Source: Flavobacterium litorale (GTDB lineage Bacteria > Bacteroidota > Bacteroidia > Flavobacteriales > Flavobacteriaceae). From it: a DNA stretch of 64,000 bases. A program made the translations under genes and the position numbers. Positions 18,672-28,549 of this stretch are shown here, one piece after another. The stretch is from positions 339,501-403,500 of the forward strand of contig NZ_CP080429.1 in NCBI RefSeq assembly GCF_019613795.1, in the 5' to 3' direction. How positions within the stretch are numbered: the first letter of the stretch is position 1; each line of letters starts with the position of its first letter. Below the pieces are notes generated by a model. The model saw nothing but the letters and a program-made list of their open reading frames with translations. It did not search any database and was not told the DNA's origin.

Positions 18672-20309
18672 CTATTTTGTTTTTTTGTTACCCAGATTAA
18701 TATTATCAAAGCTCGATACATTTATTACTTGCTCAGTATCTACATCAAACGAGATGCTAATGCTATCGCCTACCTGTGTTATAGGCAACTCGTTAGATAA
18801 TTGCGACGACCCTATAAATATCTTCTGCGAACCATCTACAGTAAAGTAATAAAAACTATTGCCGTTTTTAATATCGCTCTGTATGCGTTGTATGGTAGTG
18901 GTTATGGTTGTTCTATCGCTAATTGCATTAGGGTCTATCCTATTATCTGCCATATTGTACACATTTTTAAATGCCATCATGGTTTCGTTCATGGTACTTC
19001 CTACGCCTACTATAGTATAGTCGGTAATAGCAACCATAGCATACATTTTTACCAATCCGCCACTATCCTTTAGCGTCATAACATAAGTAGGAATACCATT
19101 AATAGTGTACGGCACAGGTATGGAGGCATAATAGCCTTTTTCTTGTACTTTCCCCTCTGCCGAGCGGCGTGCGGCATACTCGGTAGCACCACTTTGGTGG
19201 TAACAAGTAGTTTCTTTCGTACGGGTATCTACCAATACAAACCCCACCGCAGATTCGTCTTTCCCTACCGATGTAAGCCCTGTGTACCAATAGGGTCTAC
19301 CATTTTCGCCATATACTAAGGTGAGCCCCTCCGTAATTTGGAGTTTGTTTTCGTTGGCAAAGTTCCAATAGCCATGTACATATTCGCCCCAATCGTTAAG
19401 CTGGTCTTCTATAAAATCCTGTGGTTGTATCCTGTCTATCCATTCAGGCGTATCTGCAACAGCATACTCCTGTATTTCGCCTGTTTGTGCATCTAGCACT
19501 ACTACACCTGTAGCATTGTTTCCGCTAAAGCCTACTTCTTTTTTATATTTTGTAATTACCCAGTAAGGGTTACCGTCGTCGTCAATCTCAAAAGTATAAT
19601 CCTCAAGCCCTGTAGTAGCATAGCCGTTAAAGTAAAGGTAACGTTCCATTTGGCTCATAAAAAAGGCTTCGCTCTGGTATTTTATTTTGAGTGGTTTACC
19701 ATTAACCGTTTGTACCAACTGTACATCGCGTTCGTTAGTAGCCGATACCAGTACATAACCATCCGTACCTTCGCTATTATTCAACCATTTAAAAAATCCT
19801 GTGTGCAACAAAGGAGCTACCCAGTACAACTCGTCGCCTACTTTTTGTACGGTAAAATGCCCTAACTCTGTTTTACTCCCCAAAGCGGGGTCTGAACCTA
19901 ATATTTTTTCGCCCAACAAATACGCCAATCGTTCATCTACAACGCGTACTTTTTCTATAGCCAGTGGTGCAATATGCTTGGATATTTCCTTACCATTTTT
20001 TACTTCGCCTATCAGTTCTCTGTACGATTTGCTGTGAATCATGGGCGATGTTGTAATAAATGGGACTATGGTTACGTAGGCAATAATTGCTACCACTACA
20101 AACCATAAAAAGCGGTGTGCTTTACTAAATTTAAACTTAACGTTATTGTTTTTATTCTGTACAGGGGTAGTAAGCAAAATACCTGTAACAATTAGGAAGA
20201 GTATTGCAAGCGGAAACCCTGCAAAACCATAACTTATAACAGGTTGCCCAAAGTAAATAATGATAAAAGTTAATAGGAGAAGAATTATTATGGCTGCCGA
20301 TTTTTTCAT
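18672..20309 (-). CDS. uncharacterised membrane-anchored protein with internal repeats
   Basis: 545 residues, family not firmly recognised. Three hydrophobic segments at the N-terminus (about 5-20, 25-47 and 66-86) are followed by a large, probably extracytoplasmic domain. That domain holds a repeated unit in which an aromatic YW pair is followed some 20 residues later by G-[YVF]-V-[LV]-V-[DS]: about 161-190 (ELYWVAPLL..GYVLVSA), 248-280 (PYWVITKYK..GVVVLDAQTGEIQEY) and 339-372 (PYWYTGLTS..GFVLVDTRTKETTCY), with a possible fourth near 406-430. The pattern recalls PepSY-like modules, but this is a guess. It is a single-gene unit convergent with purT. Confidence 0.75.
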   Translation of the reverse strand: MKKSAAIIILLLLTFIIIYFGQPVISYGFAGFPLAILFLIVTGILLTTPVQNKNNNVKFKFSKAHRFLWFVVVAIIAYVTIVPFITTSPMIHSKSYRELIGEVKNGKEISKHIAPLAIEKVRVVDERLAYLLGEKILGSDPALGSKTELGHFTVQKVGDELYWVAPLLHTGFFKWLNNSEGTDGYVLVSATNERDVQLVQTVNGKPLKIKYQSEAFFMSQMERYLYFNGYATTGLEDYTFEIDDDGNPYWVITKYKKEVGFSGNNATGVVVLDAQTGEIQEYAVADTPEWIDRIQPQDFIEDQLNDWGEYVHGYWNFANENKLQITEGLTLVYGENGRPYWYTGLTSVGKDESAVGFVLVDTRTKETTCYHQSGATEYAARRSAEGKVQEKGYYASIPVPYTINGIPTYVMTLKDSGGLVKMYAMVAITDYTIVGVGSTMNETMMAFKNVYNMADNRIDPNAISDRTTITTTIQRIQSDIKNGNSFYYFTVDGSQKIFIGSSQLSNELPITQVGDSISISFDVDTEQVINVSSFDNINLGNKKTK

Positions 20310-20393
20310 GATACCATGGTTTGCTTTATAGGTATATAAAAATACTATAATGTTACAATAAAACCTAAAAGTTGGTACTGCTATAAAATTCGT

Positions 20394-20401
20394 TATTTTT
20401 G
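20394..20401 (+). promoter_or_regulatory. -7 promoter box of fabD
   Basis: TATTTTTG, 27 bp before the ATG at 20429. It argues against the in-frame TTG at 20417. Confidence 0.6.
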
Positions 20402-20428
20402 CTGTAGCAAACCAAATTGAAACAAACT

Positions 20429-21304
20429 ATGAAAGCATATGTATTTCCGGGGCAAGGTGCTCAGTTTACTGGAATGGGTAACGATTTATATGAGAATGAC
20501 GAAGCAAAAGCATTATTTGAGAAAGCAAACGAAATACTAGGCTTTCGTATTACTGATAGTATGTTTGAAGGTACTGCCGACGAACTAAAGCAGACTAAAG
20601 TAACACAACCCGCAGTATTTTTACACTCGGTTATATTGGCAAAAACATTGGGCAACAATTTTAAACCCGATATGGTAGCTGGGCATTCGTTAGGCGAATT
20701 TTCGGCACTTGTAGCAGCAGGGGCATTAACCTTTGAGGACGGATTAAAATTAGTATCGCAACGGGCCCAGGCAATGCAAAAAGCCTGCGAAATGGCTCCG
20801 TCTACTATGGCTGCTGTTTTGGGTTTAGAAGATACCGTTGTAGAAGAAATTTGCGAAAAAACACAAGGTATTGTAGTGGCTGCTAATTATAATTGCCCTG
20901 GGCAATTGGTAATATCGGGCGAAACACCTGCGGTAGAGCGCGCTTGCGATGCACTAAAAACAGCAGGGGCACGACGTGCACTTTTACTACCTGTAGGTGG
21001 TGCATTCCACTCCCCTATGATGGAGCCTGCCCGCGAAGAGTTGGCTGCAGCCATAGCTGCAACCAGTTTTAACACACCCATTTGCCCTGTGTACCAAAAC
21101 GTAACAGCCATGGCAGTTACAAACCCAGATGAAATTAAAGAGAACCTTATAAAACAACTTACGGCTCCTGTACGTTGGACACAGAGTGTACAAAACATGG
21201 TTGCCGATGGTGCTACGTTATTTACTGAGGTAGGACCTGGTAATGTATTACAAGGTTTAGTTAAAAAAATAAATAAAGAGGTTACTACAGCAGCAGCATC
21301 GTAG
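20429..21304 (+). CDS. fabD: [acyl-carrier-protein] S-malonyltransferase
   Basis: Transfers malonyl from CoA to ACP for fatty acid synthesis. The 291 residues carry FPGQGAQFTGMG at the N-terminus, the nucleophile motif GHSLGEFSAL, the arginine region SQRAQAMQKAC, and the catalytic histidine in VGGAFHSPMMEPA. TEVGPGNVLQGL closes the domain. It stands apart from other fab genes. A hairpin terminator follows directly. Confidence 0.95.
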   Translation: MKAYVFPGQGAQFTGMGNDLYENDEAKALFEKANEILGFRITDSMFEGTADELKQTKVTQPAVFLHSVILAKTLGNNFKPDMVAGHSLGEFSALVAAGALTFEDGLKLVSQRAQAMQKACEMAPSTMAAVLGLEDTVVEEICEKTQGIVVAANYNCPGQLVISGETPAVERACDALKTAGARRALLLPVGGAFHSPMMEPAREELAAAIAATSFNTPICPVYQNVTAMAVTNPDEIKENLIKQLTAPVRWTQSVQNMVADGATLFTEVGPGNVLQGLVKKINKEVTTAAAS

Positions 21305-21327
21305 TTAATCAACATTATATCCTAAAT

Positions 21328-21364
21328 AAAAATCCTCATTACTATTTGGTTTTGAGGATTTTTT
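21328..21364 (+). terminator. Terminator after fabD
   Basis: Stem AAAAATCCTCA (21328-21338) pairs with TGAGGATTTTT (21353-21363). The T-run abuts the promoter box of the helicase gene. Confidence 0.8.
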
Positions 21365-21371
21365 ATATTTG
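21364..21371 (+). promoter_or_regulatory. Candidate -7 box of the helicase gene
   Basis: TATATTTG immediately after the fabD terminator. It overlaps an in-frame TTG at 21369, so translation more likely begins downstream, at TTG 21408. Confidence 0.45.
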
Positions 21372-21407
21372 TTTGCCCATACTAACAAAGCCGCACCCAA
21401 AACTACA

Positions 21408-24134
21408 TTGAAACAGTTTCCAACCAATATTCATTTTAAGTACCCATGGCGGAAGTACCAACAACGGGTACTCCAAGAGTTATCAGCACATTTATCCAAC
21501 AGGCATTTACATATTATTGCACCGCCTGGGTCTGGCAAAACAGTATTGGGTTTAGAGGTTATGCTACGGCTTAACCAACCTGCCTTAGTACTAGCCCCCA
21601 CTATTGCCATACGCAACCAATGGATACAACGCTTTTGTGAATTGTTTTTACAAGAAGATAGAATTCCTGAATGGATTTCGCGCGATATAAAAAATCCCGC
21701 CTTTGTAACTGTTAGTACCTACCAAGGGTTACACGCTGCATGCTGCTACAGAGGCATAGAGATTGTTGCTACCGAAGAGGAAGAAGAAGGAATAAACTAC
21801 AAAATTAAAAAGACTAGTAACGATAACCTAAATGCAATAGCAGCACGCTTACTACAGCAAGGAGTAAAAACAATTGTGTTGGATGAAGCACACCATTTAA
21901 AAAATGAATGGTGGGCTACGCTTACTACTATTAAAGAGAAACTAGACCCCGTTATTGTTGGGCTTACTGCAACACCACCATACGATGTAACAGGTGCAGA
22001 ATGGCAACGGTATACAGAACTTAATGGTCCTGTAGATACCGAAATAAGCGTACCCGAACTTATTATGGAAGGCGACCTGTGCCCGCATCAAGATTACATT
22101 TATTTTACACTACCTACACCAGAAGAAAAACAGGGTATTGATAAAATAAGATACCGAATGGATCAGCTTTTCGAAGCGGTACAGCATGATGCTACATTGG
22201 TAACGGCAATAGAAAATCATCCCGTATGGATAGACCCAAGCGAACATCTGGACTGGATATATAGTAATGTAGCATATTATTCGGCAATGCTCATTTTTCT
22301 TAATGCTAACAAAAAGGAAGTTCCTAAAAAATATATCGAAATTATTGTTGATACAAAGGATGAAATTCCTGAATTGGATTACAATTGGATGGAAACACTT
22401 CTTGATTTTTATTTGTATCAAGAAAAAACACATTTTGCTACCTATAACGAGCATCGTTTAAAACTCGAAAACAAATTACGGAACTATGGTGCCATGGAAA
22501 AACGTAGGGTTACGTTTGGACATAACACTAAAGTGGATACAAAACTTATTTTAAGCATAAGCAAGCTAAATGCTATAGAGGAGATTACCGATTTTGAGTA
22601 TGAACAATTGGGCAGTAACCTGCGAATGGTTGTACTAACAGATTATATTAGGAAAGAATTTTATACTAACGATACCGAAAATAATGGCACCTTGAATAAA
22701 ATTGGGGTACTCTCTATTTTTGAGAAATTACGGCGTAACAATAGTAAGAATATAAAAATTGGAGTACTTACAGGGTCGGTGGTTATTGTACCTAAAAAAG
22801 TACTGCCACAACTAGAGGCAATGGCTAACGTTTATAATATTACCGTAAACAGTAGTATTGTACCTTTTGATACCGATTATGTATTGGTTGACCAAACGGA
22901 GCAACTAAAACACCGTATTGTACAAATAATAACGGCAATTTTTGAAGATGGCGGCATTGAGGTACTCATTGGCACTAAATCATTACTAGGCGAAGGTTGG
23001 GATGCTCCTGCCATCAATTCGTTAATACTAGCCAGTTTTGTAGGGTCGTTTGTATTGTCCAATCAAATGCGTGGCAGGGCTATAAGAACACAAAAAGGAA
23101 ACAAGAATAAAACAGGAAATATTTGGCATCTGGTGTGTGTAGACCCTGAATCGGTAGATGGTGGTAGGGATTTACAGTTAATGAAGCGACGCTTTAGAGG
23201 TTTTGTTGGCGTTTCGTATAACGAGGAAAGCGGAATAGAAAACGGGCTTAACCGATTACAAATTCCTGATACATTGTACAATCCGCATACCATAGCAGCA
23301 AAAAATGCTGAAACTTTTGCGGCTGCCGCTGCGCGTAGTCATTTACAAAAAAAATGGAACACTGCTTTGGCTAATGGTGTACAATTAATAGAGGAAATAA
23401 AAGTTCCATTCCATGAGGCAATACAGAATAAATCGTATAAACAAACAAAACAATTTTACTATAATAAAACAATTACGCACTTTACATCGGGGTTAATAAG
23501 TGGCGTTTTAGCCTACAGTGAAGGGGTGATAAACCTGTTTAGTAGATCACTCAGAAATATACGAACATTAGAACAAGTTGCATTTATACTAAGTATTGTA
23601 GGGGTTGGTGGGTTATTCTTCTTCGGGAGCAAGGTGTATAAATCATTTCGGTTGTACATTGGTTATAAAGAAATATCAAAAGATATACAGCAAATTAGCT
23701 ATGCACTACTACATGCATTACATGATGAGGGTTACATCCAAACTAATTTCTCTGATTTAAATACCGTTACGGAAGTGGATGATATGGGCTCGATATATTG
23801 TCATCTAGAAGGAGGTACCACCTATGAGAAATCAGTATTTATTAATGCCTTAATGGAGTTAATTGGACCAATACATAATCCGCGCTACGTAATTATCAGA
23901 AAAAGTGGACTGTTATTTATCAAACAAAAAGATTATCATGCTGTACCCGAACTTATTTCAAAAAATAAAAAGCCCGCTGTAAATTTTGCTTCGCATTGGG
24001 GTAAATACGTAGGTAATTATGAACTTGTTTTTACGCGGAACCAAACAGGGCGGAAACTTCTAGTAAAATCGCGTGCAAAAGCATTAATATCGCAACTTGA
24101 TAATAATCTGGAGCAGATAAGCAAATGGCGATAA
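21408..24134 (+). CDS. DEAD/DEAH-box SF2 helicase with a predicted membrane segment
   Basis: About 908 residues. An SF2 helicase core is visible: motif I APPGSGKTVLG (about 38-48), motif II DEAHHL (about 159-164), motif III LTATPP, and a C-terminal lobe with GEGWDAPAINS and the motif VI region NQMRGRAIRTQ (about 550-560). After the core, a hydrophobic stretch at about 725-745 (FILSIVGVGGLFFFG) looks like a transmembrane helix, followed by about 170 residues of unknown fold. Function is unknown; nucleic-acid remodelling at the membrane or defence is possible. No ATG fits the N-terminus; TTG 21408 is preferred over TTG 21369, but the start is uncertain. It is a single-gene unit between two terminators. 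Confidence 0.8.
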   Translation: MKQFPTNIHFKYPWRKYQQRVLQELSAHLSNRHLHIIAPPGSGKTVLGLEVMLRLNQPALVLAPTIAIRNQWIQRFCELFLQEDRIPEWISRDIKNPAFVTVSTYQGLHAACCYRGIEIVATEEEEEGINYKIKKTSNDNLNAIAARLLQQGVKTIVLDEAHHLKNEWWATLTTIKEKLDPVIVGLTATPPYDVTGAEWQRYTELNGPVDTEISVPELIMEGDLCPHQDYIYFTLPTPEEKQGIDKIRYRMDQLFEAVQHDATLVTAIENHPVWIDPSEHLDWIYSNVAYYSAMLIFLNANKKEVPKKYIEIIVDTKDEIPELDYNWMETLLDFYLYQEKTHFATYNEHRLKLENKLRNYGAMEKRRVTFGHNTKVDTKLILSISKLNAIEEITDFEYEQLGSNLRMVVLTDYIRKEFYTNDTENNGTLNKIGVLSIFEKLRRNNSKNIKIGVLTGSVVIVPKKVLPQLEAMANVYNITVNSSIVPFDTDYVLVDQTEQLKHRIVQIITAIFEDGGIEVLIGTKSLLGEGWDAPAINSLILASFVGSFVLSNQMRGRAIRTQKGNKNKTGNIWHLVCVDPESVDGGRDLQLMKRRFRGFVGVSYNEESGIENGLNRLQIPDTLYNPHTIAAKNAETFAAAAARSHLQKKWNTALANGVQLIEEIKVPFHEAIQNKSYKQTKQFYYNKTITHFTSGLISGVLAYSEGVINLFSRSLRNIRTLEQVAFILSIVGVGGLFFFGSKVYKSFRLYIGYKEISKDIQQISYALLHALHDEGYIQTNFSDLNTVTEVDDMGSIYCHLEGGTTYEKSVFINALMELIGPIHNPRYVIIRKSGLLFIKQKDYHAVPELISKNKKPAVNFASHWGKYVGNYELVFTRNQTGRKLLVKSRAKALISQLDNNLEQISKWR

Positions 24135-24137
24135 GCT

Positions 24138-24167
24138 AAAAACCCCACATTAGTAGTGTGGGGTTTT
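24138..24167. terminator. Bidirectional terminator between the helicase gene and galE
   Basis: AAAACCCCACA pairs with TGTGGGGTTTT across a short loop, with A- and T-rich flanks. It can serve both convergent genes. Confidence 0.8.
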
Positions 24168-24196
24168 AATAGTATAAATAATACATTAATATTCTT

Positions 24197-25213
24197 CTAC
24201 TTGCTTCGTACCTTTTGCTCCCATTTCCATGCAGATTCCAATGCTGCCTCAATAGGTAATTCTGCTTTCCAGCCCAATACATCATTAGCTTTTGTAGTAT
24301 CGGCATAGGCTTCTGTAATATCGCCTTCTCTCCTGTCCACTATTTTGTAGCTGAGTTTTTTACCACTTACCTTCTCAAAAACATTTATCACTTCGAGTAC
24401 CGAATTTCCTGTACCTGTACCTAAATTAAATACTTCTACATTATCCATGTTCTTAGCCTGTACTAGTCGCTTTAGTGCTGTAACGTGCGCTTTGGCTAAA
24501 TCTACTACATGAATGTAATCACGAATACAAGTACCATCGGGTGTTGGGTAATCGTTACCAAAAACAGACAATTGTTCTCTTAACCCTATAGCGGTTTGTG
24601 TAATAAAGGGTATAAGGTTTTGTGGTGTTCCTTTTGGTAGCTCGCCTATTTCTGTAGATTCGTGTGCCCCTACTGGATTAAAATAGCGTAATAATATAGC
24701 ATTAATGTTACTCATTTTAGCAACATCGTTAATTATCTCTTCGCCTATCTGTTTTGTGTTACCATAGGGCGACATTGCCTGCTGTACAGGAGCATCTTCT
24801 GTAATTGGCATTTTCTCTGCCTGACCGTACACAGTGCACGATGAACTGAATATAAACTGTGCTTGGTCTTTCTTTTGTAGCTCTTGTAATAAATAAACAA
24901 GTGTACTTAAGTTGTTTTCGTAATACAGTAGCGGATTTTCTACGCTTTCGCCTACTGCTTTGGAGGCTGCAAAATGGATAATACCCGATACATCGGTATA
25001 TTTTTTAAAGAAATCCTGAACGGCTTTTTTCTCGCGGAGGTCTATTTGCTCAAAATCGGGCTTTTTACCCGTAATGGCTGTAATACCATCCAATACATCG
25101 AGTGAAGAATTAGAAAGGTCGTCTATTACTACTACATCAAAGCCTTCGTTTTGCAATTCGACTACTGTGTGGGAGCCTATAAAGCCTAATCCACCGGTAA
25201 CAAGTACTTTCAT
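24197..25213 (-). CDS. galE: UDP-glucose 4-epimerase
   Basis: Interconverts UDP-glucose and UDP-galactose (possibly also the N-acetyl forms) for polysaccharide synthesis. The 338-residue extended SDR has the NAD-binding motif VTGGLGFIGSH, a catalytic serine in FSSSCTVYG, and the YGNTK catalytic tyrosine-lysine motif. NPVGAHESTEIGE and CIRDYIHVVDLAKAH are characteristic of GalE. It is 40 bp downstream of the DegT-type aminotransferase gene, so the pair probably forms a sugar-nucleotide operon. Confidence 0.95.
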   Translation of the reverse strand: MKVLVTGGLGFIGSHTVVELQNEGFDVVVIDDLSNSSLDVLDGITAITGKKPDFEQIDLREKKAVQDFFKKYTDVSGIIHFAASKAVGESVENPLLYYENNLSTLVYLLQELQKKDQAQFIFSSSCTVYGQAEKMPITEDAPVQQAMSPYGNTKQIGEEIINDVAKMSNINAILLRYFNPVGAHESTEIGELPKGTPQNLIPFITQTAIGLREQLSVFGNDYPTPDGTCIRDYIHVVDLAKAHVTALKRLVQAKNMDNVEVFNLGTGTGNSVLEVINVFEKVSGKKLSYKIVDRREGDITEAYADTTKANDVLGWKAELPIEAALESAWKWEQKVRSK

Positions 25214-25253
25214 TTAAATTGGTTTATGGTTGGTTTAATGATATAATATTGTG

Positions 25254-26387
25254 TTAAACGCTTAAAAAATCAAGGATAGTATCTGTTATAAATGCTATTT
25301 GCTCGTCCTCCAACTCTGTATGCATTGGTAAGGAGAGTACTTGTTTTGTTAACTCATTTGTTACTACAAAATCTTCTTCATTATAACGAATATCAGCATA
25401 CGCTTTTTGGCTGTGCAACGGTATTGGGTAGTATATAGCACAAGGTATCCCCTTATCTTGCAAATGTTGCATTAATGCATCTCTATCGGCATTTAGTACG
25501 CGAAGTGTGTATTGATGGAACACATGGCTATCTGGTGTACCTTTTATTAGCGGTGTTATAATATCGGCGTGCCCTGCAAAGGCTGCACTATACTTATGGG
25601 CAGCTTCTCGGCGGGCATTATTATATTGGTCTAACAAGGGCAATTTTGCATTTAATACGGCAGCTTGTATGCTATCCAATCGAGAATTTACACCTACTAC
25701 ATCATGGTGGTAACGTTTGTACATACCATGGTTTACTATACCGCGTAGTTTGTGTGCAAGGTCGTCATCATTCGTAAAAATTGCACCACCATCGCCGTAG
25801 CAACCTAAGTTTTTAGAAGGGAAAAATGAGGTTGAGGATACATGCCCCATAGTTCCTGCTTTTTTCTTGGTGCCATCAGCAAAAGTATAGGTTGCACCTA
25901 TACCCTGTGCATTATCTTCTATTACATATAAATTGTGTTCTGTAGCAAGTGCCATTATCTCTTCCATATCGGCAACCTGCCCAAACAAATGCACGGGTAC
26001 AATAGCTTTGGTTTTTGGTGTTATGGCATTGCGTATGGCCTCTACAGATACGTTAAATGTATCAGGGTCTATATCTACTAATACGGGTGTGAGTTGTAAC
26101 AACGCAATTACCTCTACAGTGGCAGCAAATGTAAAATCGACTGTAATAACCTCATCGCCTGGTTTTAAATCTAAACCCATCATGGCTATTTGCAACGCAT
26201 CGGTGCCATTAGCACATGGTATTACGTGTTTTACATCGAGATATTCTTCTAGGTTTTTCTGAAATTTATGTACCTCTGGTCCGTTAATATATGCTGTGTT
26301 GTCAAGTACTTCTTGTATCGAAGCATTCACGGTATCTTTTATGCCTTCGTATTGACTTTTAAGGTCAACCATCTGTATTTTCTTCAT
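25254..26387 (-). CDS. DegT/DnrJ/EryC1/StrS family sugar aminotransferase
   Basis: A 377-residue PLP enzyme that transaminates keto-sugar nucleotides. The N-terminus MVDLKSQYEGIKD, the CANGTDALQIAM loop, EDNAQGIGA, and the PLP lysine in SFFPSKNLGCYGDGGA mark the family. The last motif is closest to the WbpE-like (UDP-2-acetamido-3-keto-hexuronate aminotransferase) branch, but substrate assignment is tentative. It is upstream of galE in the same orientation and suggests amino-sugar synthesis for surface glycans. Confidence 0.88.
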   Translation of the reverse strand: MKKIQMVDLKSQYEGIKDTVNASIQEVLDNTAYINGPEVHKFQKNLEEYLDVKHVIPCANGTDALQIAMMGLDLKPGDEVITVDFTFAATVEVIALLQLTPVLVDIDPDTFNVSVEAIRNAITPKTKAIVPVHLFGQVADMEEIMALATEHNLYVIEDNAQGIGATYTFADGTKKKAGTMGHVSSTSFFPSKNLGCYGDGGAIFTNDDDLAHKLRGIVNHGMYKRYHHDVVGVNSRLDSIQAAVLNAKLPLLDQYNNARREAAHKYSAAFAGHADIITPLIKGTPDSHVFHQYTLRVLNADRDALMQHLQDKGIPCAIYYPIPLHSQKAYADIRYNEEDFVVTNELTKQVLSLPMHTELEDEQIAFITDTILDFLSV

Positions 26388-26488
26388 CTGCTTCTTAAAT
26401 TTTGAGCCTTAGCAAAACTACTAATTTAATGGTTGCCTACCAATGAAAAAAATTATTAACGCCTTTGTATATGTATTTTAGGTACTAC

Positions 26489-27934
26489 TTACAACTTAAA
26501 GTTTCTGGATACGGGTATTTCTTCTCCTGTTTGTAGTGTAATACTCTTGTAGGTATTACTTTTAATATAGTTTTTATTTACGATGTACGACCTATGACAT
26601 TTTACGAAATTAGGTGGGAGTTCTTGCACTATTTCTGAGATTTTACCCCTCAAAAATTGACTTTTACCCTCAAAAGGAACAAAATTAAGGTAATGATCTT
26701 CAGATTTTATGTACATCAGCTCACCCAACGGCATTTTTACCTTATTTTTTAAAATAATATGTTCCTCAACAACAAGTTGTTTTACTTTCTCAAGTTGTTC
26801 TATGGTTTGTAAGTGTTCTGCTTCTATACCTTCTTTTTCCTGCTCAATTTTTTTACGGCTTCTATCTACTTTTTTCCAACGTACAAAGGAATATAATGCT
26901 AACAGAAACACTAAAAATAATACTATACCGTATGTTATACCATTCTTTTCAAAGTTGCTAATTACTTTTTTTTGTATAGAGATTTTCTCTTCTTTCTCTG
27001 CTACATCATACTTAATGTAACTTTCGTTGATTTTTACATTTTGTACCCTATCTTTTATTTGCTCATCAAGTTCTCTATATAATTTCTCGTACCTTCTGCG
27101 TTCCGTGTTATTATTAAGAGAGTCATAGCTTGTTGCCAATTGTTTGTATAATTTCCTAATGGCTTTAGCCTTATAGTATGGTACTTCGTTTTCGGCTTTT
27201 AAAAAATACGGTATTGCTTCGGGGTAATTACCCTCAAAAAAATAAGAATTAGCATAATTTTGGTAGTAACCATACCTCTGGTATGGATCATCAATTTTAT
27301 CAGTATATGTTTTAGATTTGTTGAGATAAAAACGTGCGGAGTCGCATTGGCGCATTGTGTTTTTTAATGACCCAATATTGGAGTATAGTTTTGCTTTTAT
27401 TAAATCATCATTAGTCGTGTTGGCATATCGTAAAGCTTTTCCGAATAGTATATATGCGCTATCTAAATACTCAGTGTTACCTGTTTCAAAATAGGCATAA
27501 TAATCATCTGCTGCCAACTCCCTAGTTACATAAGCTTTGTGTAGTGGAGCATTGGTACTGTCTGCATAATTTTTATACTCTTCAAAAAATGAATTTCCGT
27601 ATTGATTATAATAATGCTCTTGCGATACTATTACAAGGTGCGCTTCAAAGGCAATTTGTTTAGCATAGTGTACTTTTCCTAATGCTTTAAACGCTTTTTT
27701 AGAGGTAATATAATAGTTAAGAGCTGCATCCTCCTGATTGAGGTATTCGTGGCACTTACCCAATACATAGTAATTTTTTGCAGCTTCAAAAGCTGTAACA
27801 GAAGTAACCCCAGCAAGGCTATCAATAGCTTTACTAGGGTTGGTTTTTATAGCTTTGGTAATAAAGCTATTAACTTGCTGCCCATATACAAGGGTAGAAA
27901 ATAAAAATGCTAGTATTACTTTAACACTACTCAA
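26489..27934 (-). CDS. TPR-transmembrane-LytTR one-component regulator
   Basis: 481 residues. Signal peptide at 1-19, TPR-like helical repeats over about 45-290, coiled coil, transmembrane helix at about 332-353 (GITYGIVLFLVFLLALYSFV), a cytoplasmic coiled coil at about 355-392, and a C-terminal LytTR DNA-binding domain at about 395-481 (LMYIKSEDHYLNFV, KCHRSYIVNKNYI, EIPVSRNF). The layout implies a periplasmic sensor with a cytoplasmic DNA-binding domain. The start is TTG directly after the TAG of the preceding gene, so translation is probably coupled. It is the last gene of a three-gene unit. Confidence 0.85.
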   Translation of the reverse strand: MSSVKVILAFLFSTLVYGQQVNSFITKAIKTNPSKAIDSLAGVTSVTAFEAAKNYYVLGKCHEYLNQEDAALNYYITSKKAFKALGKVHYAKQIAFEAHLVIVSQEHYYNQYGNSFFEEYKNYADSTNAPLHKAYVTRELAADDYYAYFETGNTEYLDSAYILFGKALRYANTTNDDLIKAKLYSNIGSLKNTMRQCDSARFYLNKSKTYTDKIDDPYQRYGYYQNYANSYFFEGNYPEAIPYFLKAENEVPYYKAKAIRKLYKQLATSYDSLNNNTERRRYEKLYRELDEQIKDRVQNVKINESYIKYDVAEKEEKISIQKKVISNFEKNGITYGIVLFLVFLLALYSFVRWKKVDRSRKKIEQEKEGIEAEHLQTIEQLEKVKQLVVEEHIILKNKVKMPLGELMYIKSEDHYLNFVPFEGKSQFLRGKISEIVQELPPNFVKCHRSYIVNKNYIKSNTYKSITLQTGEEIPVSRNFKL

Positions 27935-28504
27935 CTATCTTCTGAACTTTAAAGTTAAAACACCGCCATCTTTAGTAAAGCGTGGTACTATAATAGGTTT
28001 ATCTGAGCAGTCTATATTCACTGCACGAGTTGGATTGTTATTATTCCATTCGTCATTATAATCATCAAAATCTTGACTAGTTACGGAGCGATATTCAAAT
28101 GTTGTCAAATATTTAATAAAATAATCTTCCATATCCGTAAATTGTTGCTCATCTTCCTCATTAAGCAGCATTATTCTTACTTCTTTATCTTTGTCGCTCA
28201 AGTTCACGAAACTTGGATGATTAACGGTTTCCTTTACTGGAATTTGAGGAGAGCTGTGGTTAATCGGTTTATAGTCACATGTACTTGGATTTCCTGTATG
28301 ATAGTAACTAAAAACAATTCCTTTAAAGCCATTAGCTTCTACAACGTAACTATAACCTGTATAGGTAAATTGCAAATCGGAAACTTTTAGTTTCAAGTCA
28401 ACCTCAATTCGCTTTTTGTCCTTACTTAAAATTAACTCTCCAGTAGCAGCAGGAATAAGTGATTTATCGGCATCTTTCATAATTTTTTTGTCATTTTCTT
28501 TCAT
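27935..28504 (-). CDS. hypothetical protein coupled to the LytTR regulator
   Basis: 189 residues from ATG 28504 (GTG 28513 is an alternative). The family is not recognised. No signal peptide or membrane helix is apparent. The start is charged (KENDKKIMKDADK), followed by a beta-rich stretch (GELILSKDKKRIEVDLKLKV) and an Asp/Asn-rich C-terminal part (DFDDYNDEWNNNN). Its stop codon abuts the TTG start of the LytTR gene. It might be a ligand, partner or target of the TPR sensor; nothing in the sequence decides this. Confidence 0.7.
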   Translation of the reverse strand: MKENDKKIMKDADKSLIPAATGELILSKDKKRIEVDLKLKVSDLQFTYTGYSYVVEANGFKGIVFSYYHTGNPSTCDYKPINHSSPQIPVKETVNHPSFVNLSDKDKEVRIMLLNEEDEQQFTDMEDYFIKYLTTFEYRSVTSQDFDDYNDEWNNNNPTRAVNIDCSDKPIIVPRFTKDGGVLTLKFRR

Positions 28505-28549
28505 TTTTTCCACAATTGTTTGATTTTTAAAATTAATTTTTTTTGATAA

